From Ecdyonurus torrentis (Eukaryota > Arthropoda > Insecta > Ephemeroptera > Heptageniidae): a stretch of 64,000 nt of DNA. The notes under the pieces were generated by a model that saw nothing but the letters and a program-made list of their open reading frames with translations, was not told the origin of the DNA and did no database searches. The stretch spans positions 4,671,964 through 4,735,963 of the forward strand of contig OX439131.1 of NCBI GenBank assembly GCA_949318235.1, written 5' to 3'. Numbering within the stretch: the stretch's first letter is position 1; every line of letters begins with the position of its first letter. Positions 38,630 to 57,419 of the stretch are shown piece after piece. The translations under genes were made by a program, and so were the position numbers.

Positions 38630-39472
38630 ATGAAATGCTATATAGCTGGGGTCACACATCCTCAGGCTCATAGTTCAGTGGAGAACGCGATGGAGAGCGG
38701 TAAGCAACAACAAACCCGCTGGGTGGCCGGGCATGGCACGATATGTTACCAATCTCCGACATCAACTGTGGTAGACCGAGGTGTGTATGACAAGCTGAGA
38801 GAAACGTCTCTGGCAGGGATTTTGTTGCAAGAACTCGTGGTAGAAGCTAAAAGTGGACGAGCCTGGCCACTCAAGAAAGGAGATTTGTGTAGAATAAGTT
38901 TGATATCTGGCTCTCAGGTTGGTGATTTAAACTTCTGGAATTTACACAATCACGATGAACATTTCTACTCGGGAAAGACGAGACAACTACACTCCTCACA
39001 TTTGTCTACTTACGATAGACTCTGGAGCTGCTTACCATATTTACAACCAATGGCTACGATTGTAACGGATACCATTCAATATGGTATAGATGAGGATGGT
39101 GCTGGTGTCCATGATGTTATAGGTACACGATGTGATCAATACACATTAGCATTAATTAATGGTCCAGATTCTCTTAGTCAACCTACATGTCATTCCAATA
39201 TAACACAAGCAATTCTACCATTTGGTCTAACAGAGGAACATGTCCATGACGTATGGAATATCTTCATGTGCACGGGGTTTTCAAGAAATGAAAATAAATA
39301 CTTCACTAAAGCTAGTCCAGCACGTATTGGGGATTACATTGAGTTCATAGCGGACATGGACTTGCTGGTGGCGCTCAGTGCATGTCCTCAAGGTGACGTG
39401 TCAATTGCAGTAGGTGAAACAGTGCCTGACAATTTGTGCCATCCTCTCAAAGTACAAGTCTTTAGAGCATAA
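38630..39472 (+). CDS. DUF1989 (urea carboxylase-associated family) protein, single exon
   Basis: This encodes a protein of 280 residues from the ATG at 38630, or 260 from the in-frame ATG at 38690, which has a G at +4 and is close to the family's usual length. It matches DUF1989 strongly: SGRAWPLKKGDLCRI, then SQVGDLNFWN (near residue 98), the FYSGKTRQLHSSHLSTYDRL block, TIQYGIDEDGAGVHDVIGTR, HVHDVWNIFMCTGF (near residue 206), and KASPARIGDYIEF with ACPQGDVSI. In bacteria DUF1989 proteins sit beside urea/guanidine carboxylase genes, and a pair of them forms carboxyguanidine deiminase; fungi have homologues too. The role in an animal is unknown. No intron interrupts the coding part. An acceptor-like pyrimidine run ending in CAG at 38591-38597 leaves room for a 5' exon I cannot see. 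The gene is divergent from the Rabconnectin gene. Family assignment is firm; substrate is not. Confidence 0.9.
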   Translation: MKCYIAGVTHPQAHSSVENAMESGKQQQTRWVAGHGTICYQSPTSTVVDRGVYDKLRETSLAGILLQELVVEAKSGRAWPLKKGDLCRISLISGSQVGDLNFWNLHNHDEHFYSGKTRQLHSSHLSTYDRLWSCLPYLQPMATIVTDTIQYGIDEDGAGVHDVIGTRCDQYTLALINGPDSLSQPTCHSNITQAILPFGLTEEHVHDVWNIFMCTGFSRNENKYFTKASPARIGDYIEFIADMDLLVALSACPQGDVSIAVGETVPDNLCHPLKVQVFRA

Positions 39473-39583
39473 AGCTTAAAGCACAATATGATTTTTAACA
39501 TTTCTTTTTAGATAAATTATTAAAAATGAAGTTAAAGCAATTTAATTTTAAAATATTTAACTTTATAGACAACTCGGCTTGAG

Positions 39584-39589
39584 AATAAA
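39584..39589 (+). terminator. Candidate polyadenylation signal of the DUF1989 gene
   Basis: An AATAAA hexamer lies 112 bases after the stop codon and is the first canonical hexamer downstream on this strand. The sequence is AT-rich, so chance occurrence is possible. Confidence 0.45.
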
Positions 39590-39903
39590 ATTCCATATTA
39601 TTTTCTATGTATTTTAGGAGACTTTGCATATATATGGGATCAGTTTCCGCTAATATTTAGGCTTCTTTGTTTTGGTACAATATATTATATAGAAAGGAGA
39701 TGACGAAAGTAAATTTTAGGTATAAAAAACTTTAAAGTATTAAAAAAATATCCATTTATAAATTATTTTAATCTATAAAAGTTACTGATAAAGTTTTGAA
39801 GTTTTGAAATATTACACAATGATTGCCAAAAATGGCCAATTTATTTATTCATTTCTAAGATAAGTAAATAATTAACAATTTAAAGTGCAAACTATGGAAC
39901 ATG

Positions 39904-40297
39904 AAAGCCCTTGTCAACTTACTTTTTTATCATTTATAATACTAGACTGATAATTACCATACCTTAATATCCATGAATTAGTCACCAACACGTTGATTTT
40001 GTATTTATTTTCGTTTATTTTCCTTTTTGCGGTTATATCACGTATCTGACGTCACAATTTACCGCCGCCAATCCCAGTCACCGCTTTGGTCACGTGATAA
40101 ATTTAAGCCCCTCCCTCAAGTTCTTTACCCCTATCACGGCCCCATCGGTACATTGTGACGTCAGATACGTGATATAACCGCAAAAAGAAAAATAAACGAA
40201 AACAAATACAAAATGAAAGTGATGGTGTCTAATTTTATAGATGGTAATTATCAGTCTAGTATTCTAAATGTTAAAAAAGTAAGTTGACAAGGGCTTT
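39904..40297. mobile_element. 394-bp MITE with long inverted arms downstream of the DUF1989 gene
   Basis: The ends AAAGCCCTTGTCAACTTAC and GTAAGTTGACAAGGGCTTT are perfect complements, and the inverted arms extend about 155 bases with only scattered differences. Each arm contains a TGACGTCA palindrome and the ATATCACGTATCTGACGTCA block. The 86-base loop is unique and less AT-rich. There is no ORF. It begins about 430 bases after the DUF1989 stop codon. Confidence 0.8.

Positions 40298-46650
<6,353 letters not shown>

Positions 46651-46723
<73 letters not shown>
46651..46723 (+). repeat. (CT)n microsatellite
   Basis: About 36 CT repeats. Confidence 0.93.
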
Positions 46724-46726
<3 letters not shown>

Positions 46727-46869
46727 TCTTTTGCTCTCTCCATCAAAGTATTCATAAAAAAGTACCTATATAAACATGAGCATTATTGTTATTATTCTAT
46801 TGTTATACAAAATGATATAAAAGCTATATACGATTTTTAAAATATAAACTTGATTTTCGTTTTTTTTCG

Positions 46870-47040
46870 TTTTTTTTTTTCTTTCCACTTCCCAAGCAAA
46901 TGCCTAGGGGAGGATCGAGTTTATAATGTTGTCAGGAAAGAGCTAGAGTGATCGAGGATCGCTGAAGATGTGAGATGCCAACAACACAATACGCGTGAGT
47001 GCGCTTCACCGAACACTATACTACACGTCATGTTTTATAT
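46870..47040. other. Less AT-rich non-coding island
   Basis: About 170 bases of mixed composition (words such as CCTAGGGGAGGATCGAG and ACGCGTGAGTGCGC) sit between the (CT)n tract and the (TA)n tract. There is no open frame of note. It may be regulatory or an untranslated exon. Confidence 0.35.
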
Positions 47041-47184
47041 TATTATACCTATATGTATACGTACTTTACGTAAATACATACGTAAATGTATGTACGAGGG
47101 GAAGAAAACAACAATGTAAATAATATTAACTTCCTTTTTCATACACTACTGAATAATAATAATATTAACCCTCCTCACAAAAGA

Positions 47185-47313
<129 letters not shown>

Positions 47314-48160
47314 ATATATATTTCAAATTTTTATTATAAAATTTAAAGCACTTTCTTCATCCTAAAAAATACTTGCAAGGTTTTTGAATGCACGTGAAAT
47401 ATTTTTATAATTACTGGCAAAAGATTTATCTACTATTTATATTTTTTCAGGAAGAATAAATAAAACAGAAGTAGCCAGCATTAATACAAATTGACGTATA
47501 TAATGAGTAGTTGCAAGATATTTGATAAGTACTAAAAAACAAATTATATAATTATTTAATGAAATACAGTATAATATGCCTTTGATAAAATATCCTCTTT
47601 GGAAATTTTAAGAAACGTAAAAAATCGTTTGCAAAAAGGTATTATATATATTATATTTTATAATTATATATATTTGTGTGTATATGTTTTTAATAATATA
47701 AATTTTCATTCTAAATTTTTAGTGTAAAATATTTTATACGTCAGTGATATTAAATAAAAACTCATTTGGATTTTCTTTACTGATAAAAATACTAAATTCT
47801 TTAAATATTTATATTGAAAAGAGGAAATTAAAATTCATAAAAAAAGAAGTTAAAATTTAAACACAACAATAAATAATATTAAAATAATAAAATTCATTTC
47901 TTCTTCTGCTAAACTTCATTTTACCATTTCTTTTCAAATATTATTATTTTTTAAGATTTATTAAATAATATTTGTCCTATTTTATTATTAAAAAAAATGA
48001 GAGAGAGAGAGAGACAGAGAGAGAAAGAAAGAGAGCAGAAAAAATCATAAAATTTTTTTCAATGCCGTGTATTTTTTCTTCCATCTTCACCCTTTTTTTA
48101 TTTTTTATTTTTTGCCTCTTTATTCATTTAAAATGAATGTGTAATATTGAGAGACGGAAG

Positions 48161-48194
<34 letters not shown>

Positions 48195-48195
<1 letters not shown>

Positions 48196-48339
48196 AAAAG
48201 AAGTGAAGTATAAACGTTGAGGGGATGTATATCCTTCTCCAGCCATGTCTAGGCGCTATAGCTATAAGACGGCGTGAACACACATAAAAGTTTCTCACTC
48301 GCCTCGTGTGTTGAGTGTCTCAAGTAATTGGTACTATAA

Positions 48340-48342
<3 letters not shown>
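48195..48342. other. Less AT-rich non-coding island before a (CT)n tract
   Basis: A mixed-composition stretch (GGCGCTATAGCTATAAGACGG, then TCACTCGCCTCGTGTGTTG) directly precedes the (CT)n tract at 48343-48419. The pattern of an island beside a CT or GA tract recurs at 50-53 kb. Confidence 0.35.

Positions 48343-48419
<77 letters not shown>
48343..48419 (+). repeat. (CT)n microsatellite
   Basis: About 38 CT repeats. Confidence 0.93.
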
Positions 48420-48422
<3 letters not shown>

Positions 48423-49890
48423 TGTACAGTACTACGTACTCCCATGTATAACTTAGAGTTGATATTACATATTATATTGTCCTTTGTGTCTACTTACGTA
48501 CTAGTAGGCATTTATCACGTACAAAACGTGCAATTTTTAATATTGCAAACAAAACGTTTTGCCATTCTATATTATATTATATAATTTTAATATGTACGTA
48601 TTACTAAAGTTTACATTTTCTCAAATATTATAATAGTATATTTTTATACGTGCAAAACAAACACATATATGAAATGAAATAAAGGTATTTAGGTATATAC
48701 GAATTAAATTAAGTGAGAATTTAGTTATATATACTTGCAAAATCTTATATAAGTCAAACATCAAAGGTTTTGTCTGATGTTTCTGAACTTTGTTATTTGA
48801 TTGTATGTATATCAAGCTGTAAAAACATAAAGGTAATATTTAACCTTTAGTTTATCGTCAATGAAATTTTAACTTAACCATTTGGAAAGTCAAAATTAAC
48901 TCATTGTTATGTAAAGTTTGTGGTTAATTTGGGTAAATAAGTGTAAATATAGTTTTAAGTAGTCTACCCTTTCGTGCTCTTAATTCTCTATTACTTTTGG
49001 TAATTTTTATTTTATTAATCATGATATTTTTATTGAAATGAAATAATGCATGGATAAAAGATATTATACGTAATTTATGCTGCATAATAAAAATAAATGG
49101 CTTTTATTTAGAAGTTACTTGAGTGGTCTTCTGGCATACAGTATATTATGTAGCATAAATTATGTTGCTATTTAAGAATATAACAAATAATTATGCTGTA
49201 CAACATATTTATTATTATAGCTTATATTATTATTCGATATACGAGTATAAATTATTTAGTTATAAATAAAAATTATTATAATTTGTCTAGCATAATTATT
49301 AGGTATATTTATTTTTGCCAGTGTGCAATATTAAAAAAAGAAGCTATATTTGTATTTAGAAAAGTAAAAATTATTGTACTTCCTTTCCTTTGTATCTGAA
49401 AGGCTAAGCTAAAATGGAAATGCAGATGAGGTTCTAAAATTCTGGAAACCTGACAACAATTTATATTTGCAATAATAAAAAATTCTTTCTTAAATTTAAC
49501 AGTAAAATGTCAATCTGTTCTTTCAATGAACAGTATATTATTTTATATCATTAATATGAACAAAATTTCGATGAAATTTTATACGTAATATTAAGAGCTT
49601 CAATGTAATTAATGCTGCATTTATTAATATATATAGAGTATAACATTCTAAATTTTAATAAAAATATAATAGTAAATATTAAAAATGCATGCGTGCACCA
49701 ATTATTAATTATCTAAAATTACAAGTCATCATTATTTATAACTATATATATCCATCCCCCCTTGTATTTGATGCATATTGTTGAATAGTTTTCTTTGGTA
49801 GATCGAATTTCCTATCAGCGAATCCAAGTGATGACCAGACTCGGCAAACTGTGGGAGATAGAGGGTTCGTGGATAGATTGTATAACATGA

Positions 49891-49892
<2 letters not shown>

Positions 49893-49931
<39 letters not shown>
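49893..49931 (+). repeat. (GA)n microsatellite
   Basis: About 19 GA repeats, same orientation as the next tract about 105 bases away. Confidence 0.93.
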
Positions 49932-49934
<3 letters not shown>

Positions 49935-50034
49935 AAAGAATAGAAAAAAAAAACGAGTAGTATATACATTGAATCAGTTTTACAGCAGCGTTGTTTCCAC
50001 CGTACGTTAGTGAAAGAAAAAAAAAAGACAAAAG

Positions 50035-50134
<100 letters not shown>

Positions 50135-50531
50135 CTTGGTCCAGAAACTCTCGAAAGTCATCAGCTGGTTCAGCTTAACTTCAACTTGAAACTGATAAAG
50201 ACGTAACACGTAACAACAAACTTTTCAATCTTCTTCTTATTTACACCACGACAAAAGACAACTGAAAAGGTTTATATTGTTTCACGTAACCTTACGTGCT
50301 TGTTAAATTACTTGTATACATTATACTGTACATCTAGCAATATAGAACCAAAATCTATATGACTTTCTGCATCTCTTAAGTTAACCTCATTCTCTCTATA
50401 ATGAAAAATGAATCTAGTTTTAAGATCAAAATGATATAAGTTTTTTTTTAATAACAATAATTTTGAATAACAATAATACAAGAGTTTAGTTGTTATCATT
50501 GATTTTTTTTACTGTTCATCTTACATCATAT

Positions 50532-50645
<114 letters not shown>

Positions 50646-50883
50646 AAGGTCAAACATGCGATACCTACAATCATTAATTTACTGATTTTAATTAAGTTTT
50701 GTTTGATATATCGTCAAGAGTTAGCTACTGGCTGACCACACCGTGTTATCTCTTGTGTGAAAAGTAGGGGAGAAGAAAAGCCAGGGATTTCATAGTTTTT
50801 GGTTCAATTTGCATGAAGAAACAAGTGAATATATATTCGGACATGCTGACTTGATGAGTAATGGCGCTTGTATCGAACCAGAA

Positions 50884-50885
<2 letters not shown>

Positions 50886-50945
<60 letters not shown>

Positions 50946-51074
50946 GAGAGAGAGAGATGAGATGAGACAGAGAACTAGGGTTTGTTCTAGAGCTAGCATA
51001 GCAGGTGAAAATGAAGTAATTAGTGAGTGGTCAGCTGTCGCCACGAAAACCAACTGATGTGTGCAAACTCACCT

Positions 51075-51110
<36 letters not shown>
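50886..51110 (+). repeat. Two (GA)n tracts around a mixed-composition segment
   Basis: Tracts at about 50886-50941 and 51079-51110 enclose a segment of ordinary composition (50960-51075). More mixed sequence follows to 51265. Confidence 0.85.
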
Positions 51111-51112
<2 letters not shown>

Positions 51113-51764
51113 AACTAACAAAAGAGACTAATGATGGATGAAAATAATGGGAAAGTGTGTGTGTAGTGTATACAGTGTGATCATTATACCCACGGACGTC
51201 GGCGCTTCTTGAAACTATACCCTGCTTACCGGGCCGTCCGTTGTTGGTGCTCCAGCAATAATATGTCTCAAGAGAATCATTTGTCATTTTTTTTTATTAC
51301 AAACTTTGCAGGTAGAATTTTTTTTATCAAGTGAAAATATAAAAGTTAATATTAACAGAGAATTTTTTTATCATATATTTATTCAGGTTCCAGATTAATT
51401 GTATATAGTTTTTTATAAATTATTTTTTGATTATGTTGATCGTTAAATAGCTTATTTGTAGTGCTTAAAGAAACATTTAACGTGTATCAAAGTAATTTTT
51501 TTTTTCTAAGATAATTTGAAAATCTTTGTCCTGACATCCCAAATAAAAAAAATACAGGAATCTTACTCACTGAAAGAAGTAATTACTTAATTACGTAACT
51601 TATGTTGCATATTTTTATAGCATGAATGTTGCTAAAATGGAACAGCATGAATAAATTAGCCATAGAACATAATAATTATGTTAAAGTAACATAATTATTA
51701 TGCAGTATAGTATCAGTTATTTTTTAATAAACAAATGTTGCTGAAAATGAACTAGCACATATTT

Positions 51765-51766
<2 letters not shown>

Positions 51767-51813
<47 letters not shown>
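51767..51813 (+). repeat. Poly-T tract
   Basis: A run of about 46 T residues, the longest homopolymer in the window. Confidence 0.9.
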
Positions 51814-51819
<6 letters not shown>

Positions 51820-52496
51820 CCATTAGTTTTTAAGTTCGATACAATTTAATTTTGGCTAAAGAAATATTAAATATTATTTAATTACAAATGTTTTAAAAAT
51901 TAAACTTTTTCAAATCTATGACTGTTTTGAAAATTGTGAGTAAATTAATGAACTGTTTCAGTGTTTAGATTTATGAAGCTTTTTTATGCATAAACAAATA
52001 TTATGATCACAATAACATTTTTTTTTAAACAACGCATTATAAAATATTGAAAAGCGCATTGTCTTTAGTGACATGGTAGGAAAATCAAGTGGAAGTTACT
52101 GTTGATTCTACCAATAAATAGTACAATAAATATTTCCATAATACTTTGCATATTTCAGAGTTAGCATCAAACCATATTTCCCATGCATTGCAAATGGTAA
52201 GAAAAAAGAAAGAGGGAGAGATAGCTTTTTTTAAAATTAAAACTTACGATGACACAGTTAATAACACCACCTTTGAGATTTTTAAATTTTTATATATATC
52301 TTTAAAAAAAGAAAGAAAAAAAGAGTTGTTTATATTTTGAAAGTCACCCTCTTTTATTTTATATTTTATTGAGAAGACAAAAGTGAGAGGGAAATACATT
52401 AAGTATAAGAAAGTAGAAATAATATGACAGTGTATAATAAGAAGAGAGTCGTATATTTGATAGCATGATGTGTTTATATATATATTTTATATGTGT

Positions 52497-52497
52497 G

Positions 52498-52530
<33 letters not shown>

Positions 52531-52730
52531 AGAGAGTAGTAAGTGTAGGAATTGTAAATAGATGGCCAAGTTAGCCATAAAGTCATGTCCATGGTGCTCT
52601 CTAGAGGGTTGGTGGCTGCCGCGGATCAGTGGTGACCAAGCTAGGGGGAGGGGGATGAGCGATGTTGCGCTCGCTTGGTGAGGGATGATGGTCCCCATGT
52701 GACCGAGCCTCTACACAAGTGAAGTATATA

Positions 52731-52774
<44 letters not shown>
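52497..52774 (+). promoter_or_regulatory. Candidate regulatory island with TATA-like box between GA and CT tracts
   Basis: A (GA)n tract at 52497-52524 and a complementary (CT)n tract at 52735-52774 bracket about 210 bases of relatively GC-rich sequence. At 52725-52731 is TATATAA, with C-rich and then CT-rich sequence immediately after and a CG-containing stretch (CGTCGCGCGAGCGATCGACG) at 52814-52833. This would suit a promoter reading rightward, but no downstream ORF supports a coding gene. It could also be chance composition. Confidence 0.3.
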
Positions 52775-52780
<6 letters not shown>

Positions 52781-55118
52781 CTATACTTTCCATGACCGAC
52801 TTCGTTTTCAAAACGTCGCGCGAGCGATCGACGTACATCGTTTTATTTTCGAAGCAGTGTGTCTAGCGACATGTTAATCTCAAACCCTCTCTATTCTGCC
52901 CAAGGGATACAAAGAAAATAAAAATACTCATTTTTTTTCCTCTTCTACATAGTATATTATTTAGATACGATATGTGCATGTTTTTCTGCAAACATAACTT
53001 TTGTAGAACATCGTGATAAAATATAGAACATGTAATGTTCTTGTTATTTAATATTGAATCTTTATAAAGTTACAATCTTGTTGGTAAATATGTACCTTTT
53101 GATTTAAGAACATGGTTTTCTAAATCCTGTCATATTTTAAATTAAAATGAAGGTCTATTTTGGCTTAGATTTCAATTATTGTAAGATTATCAAAGTGTGA
53201 CTTATATTCAACTCCAAAATTTATATGGATTAATTTTAAGAGCTCAAGACTTAATGAAATTTCAGCTTGATTGTTATTATATTTCGAATATTTTTTTCTT
53301 TCTTTTTCGATAATAATTTTCTAGTTTGAAAAAGGACAACATAAACTACAATAAAAAAACGGACCAAAAATGGCACTAATAAAAACCACGGGTATTGAAA
53401 AAGTAAAGAATGTTATATAAAATGATATTTTTAACAATTCAAAGGAAAAAAATCAATAAAGTATATTATATTTTGCTGTTATTTAAAATTTAACTAACGA
53501 GAAAATTTGTTCTCAAGATAAATTATAACATGTATACAAATTTAATAACTTGCTCTGGTAGTTAATTATAAAATATTTTATAATATAATAAACATTTTTC
53601 TTTCACTTTTTCACTGACATTGTTTAGTTAAAGGTAAAAAAAATAAATAATAATACAAGTATGTCATCACGAAGAAAAAGAAGCGTACTTTTTTTTTCTT
53701 TTTTTTTTTATACATATTTTTTGAATGATATTTTTCCATAATACTCTTTATAGAGTTTTTGTATATAATGTCGTTTATAAAGTACCCATGAAGCTGTAAA
53801 CTCTTGTCTTATTAAGTCTTCCTCTTATTTTTCTTCTCTAATTACCGTATTCAGTAGTTACCCCCTTTTTTTTACCCAAGCTCAATGTCTCGCATCTAAA
53901 CGTCCTCATTAGCAATATTCATAGTGCATACATATATATGTGGAGTTAACAAGTCAGTGATAAAAAGGAAATATTTAAATAAAAGTGACTCTTTTTTTTT
54001 CAAGAAGGAAAAAAAAAATGATATCATACTTGAAGGTTGGTAAAAAATCTGTATTTTTTTTATAGTATATCACTTCTACATATTAATAGGAAAAAAAGAA
54101 TGGGAGAAGATGTAGAGAGGTGAAATACTTTGGAGACCCATTATTTTTGCACCCCTCTTTATACATATATACTGAAACTTATATATACCAAAGACAATTC
54201 TATATAGACCTTTAATACTCTAGGGAAAAAAGGAGTAAAAACTATATCTAGAAAATACATATAACCATTAACAATACTCCCTCCTCACCCTCATAGAAAG
54301 AAAGCCATTCCTCATAATGTTATTATGGGCACTTTACACATAACTTAGGGTGTTAATAATGAATAATTGCAAGTACGTTTTTTACGGTATTACGTTGGTA
54401 ATTATTTTAGTAGAAATATTGTCTGTAGGCATACGTTTAATGTTTTTTTGTTATAATTTAAATGGATAATTTATTAAATTTAATAGTTTTTTTTAATTCA
54501 AGTACTAAAATAGACTCGGTGAGAAAATGAATAATTAATTGTAAGTTTATCAATTAAAATACTTTTTTTTTATTTGTGTAGCACTTTTAAATATTTTCCC
54601 CGTTGTGTGAATATGTTGATATTTTCTTAATTCTCTATTGAAAGTCATAGAGAATATTTGCATACTTTGTGAAGAAATGATAAAATTAAAAGTGCAGTTC
54701 CCTCTATTATACTTTAATGTTTTTGCTTGTATTGTATAAGACTCTATATAATTTTTGGTTTTCAGGTTTGTTTTATTGTGTTTGTAATGTTGTTGAATAT
54801 AATGTTATTTTAGTGCTTGTGGACCTGTTACTGAATAAATAAATCATTTGAACTTTTTAATAATTAACATTGTAATAGTACTTTTATTTAAAAAAAAAAA
54901 AAAAAAAATCATATTATATTGTGCCTATAGTTTTTACATGAGAACTTCAATAATGGCAGTTATGACAAATTATAAATGATTTTTTTTTAAATTTGAGCTC
55001 CTCAGCAATGAGATCAATAAATCTAGGGTCACAGGTCCATATATTTGTATAAAATGTTTAGTTGTCCCAGGTAAAGATGTCCATTGTAAGTTATATATAT
55101 TACGAGAGCGCGAGCAAG

Positions 55119-55119
<1 letters not shown>

Positions 55120-55150
<31 letters not shown>

Positions 55151-56349
55151 TAACGAGGTCCAAAGTTGAGAGTTGAGAGCTCTTGAGACGATGCCGCAGT
55201 GACCGCAAGCAAGTAAGCTTTCTTCAACAAACCTACAGACTTTTCAAGTCGTCTCCATAACGTACATAGTTGTCGTCGTCAGATATATATATACCATTAG
55301 CTTTTTATTTTATTTGTATTTTTTTCCTTGACCAATGCAAATAATAATATCAAAGGTATAGAAATATTTCTGTGTACGGACGTCAATTTATATTCTGTGT
55401 CAACTTTCAGATGCTACTTTAGAAACTTCAAAAAGCGTTTTTTTATTATTAATTAATTTTGTTTTCAATACTAGTTAAATACATTGAAAACGTTGTTGAT
55501 TTTGTAAGTAATGTACTGTACAGTACGTTATTACATATGTTAGTACACTAACTTTATTTTTTCAAAGTATTTTTAAGTTTGTGCTAGAGAGCAAACTGTG
55601 TGAGTTTCATACACACTCACTCATTCACACGACACTTTGAGTTGGAAATGGCATAAAAAAAATAACAAAATAACTTCTTCTAATTTAACTGAAAATAAAA
55701 AATGATTTGACTGGACTTGTTGAATTCTAATTTATTTTTGATTATTTATTTTTGTCCGTTATGGTATCTTTTCTATATGAGGTCAGTGCTATCCTGGTAT
55801 CTGATTTGCTGACTGTGGCATCATAGAAAAATGGACAAATATAAATATTTAAAAATAAATTAGACCTCTACAAATCCGGCTAAATCAGTGTTGATTTTCA
55901 GGTATTTTTATTCATTTGAGAAGTTTTTTTGATTTATTATATAATATATTATATTACTTTGTCTTTAAGTTTTAATTTTAAGATCATATGAAAGGCATCA
56001 AATATATTTTGTTTTATTTGAGTATACATATGTAAAGGTATTTCTTAATTTTTTAGAATTTTGCTCTATATACAATTTGAAAAGTTGGTATAAATATAAC
56101 GATTTCTCTCCCTAGATTTTTAACTTAAGTAATGTTGTATTTACATAAAACAAGAAAATTGCTATTATAATATTATAGAATAAATAAAATGAATAGTAAA
56201 ATATAACAAATTCATTTAATATTTTCATAAATAATTTATTAAAATTGTTCTGGCAAATTTTTAGATCCATTTATTTTCATAAAAACTGATCTGATATAAT
56301 AAAAATATTAGCCTCTTAAATTGTTAAGTTTATGTTGAGACAGATTGTC

Positions 56350-56389
<40 letters not shown>

Positions 56390-56928
56390 TGTATAAAACC
56401 ATACTTTATGCATATTAGTTTTACGAAAGAAATTTACTATACCTCAGAGTTTATACTTGGTGTACATATACTTTTTTTTTTAATCATAATTCAGTATATT
56501 TTATAAGTAACATTTTTTTATAATAATATCATCTCTGTCACAATAAAATGCAAATTTAATAGTAAAAATAAGAAATCTTCAAACTTTTTATTTTAAACTT
56601 ACACTCTCCCTCTTTTTGGATTTAAGAAACATTAAATATATAATTTAGCATAAACACATGCAACTTCAGTAAAAAAAAAAAAGAAGAAGTAATTTCATGT
56701 ACAATATGTGATATGTGTAAGTACAGTATATCATGTATGGCAATTTGAAAAACTTTACTTTTTTTTTTACCTTTTTTTACCTTTTTTTTTTTTTTTTTTT
56801 TTGAAGAAAGTTTTTGCAATAAAATGTTGGATTTATTGTTGTTTTTAAATTAATTTATTTTGCTTTAAAGTTTTGTAAAGATATTGATATGAATAATGGT
56901 TTTCGTAACAACCAGTGATATAGAGAGT

Positions 56929-56985
<57 letters not shown>

Positions 56986-57373
56986 GCAAATATGATATTT
57001 AAATTGCTTCTTGAACGGAAGAGTCAGAACGTGAATTAGGAGTTAAGTGTAGAAGATTACTTTTATATCAGATAAGTCAAACCCAAACAATCATAGGAAG
57101 GAAAGAGAGAGAGAGAGAGAGAGAGAGAACTTCACTAAACTATTTTTTATATAATATTCAAAAGATCCATTATTCTAACTACTTACCTTTTTCATATTAT
57201 TATATTTATAAGGGAAGAGAAACGGAGGCCCTCGTTACAGTGATTAGTTGGTCACTTTTTTTCCTACTTTTATTATATTTTCTTGTATGTAAAGACTTGA
57301 GATAAGATCTCTTTCATATTAAAAGCTGCATGTGGAGGTTTACCGCACTTTTAAGATGATTTGCCCTAACAAG

Positions 57374-57414
<41 letters not shown>
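55120..57414 (+). repeat. Cluster of (GA)n and (CT)n microsatellites
   Basis: GA tracts lie at about 55123-55150, 56352-56386, 56934-56981 and 57104-57127, and a CT tract at 57376-57414. The sequence between is AT-rich and non-coding apart from a short mixed stretch at 55080-55280. Confidence 0.85.
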
Positions 57415-57419
<5 letters not shown>

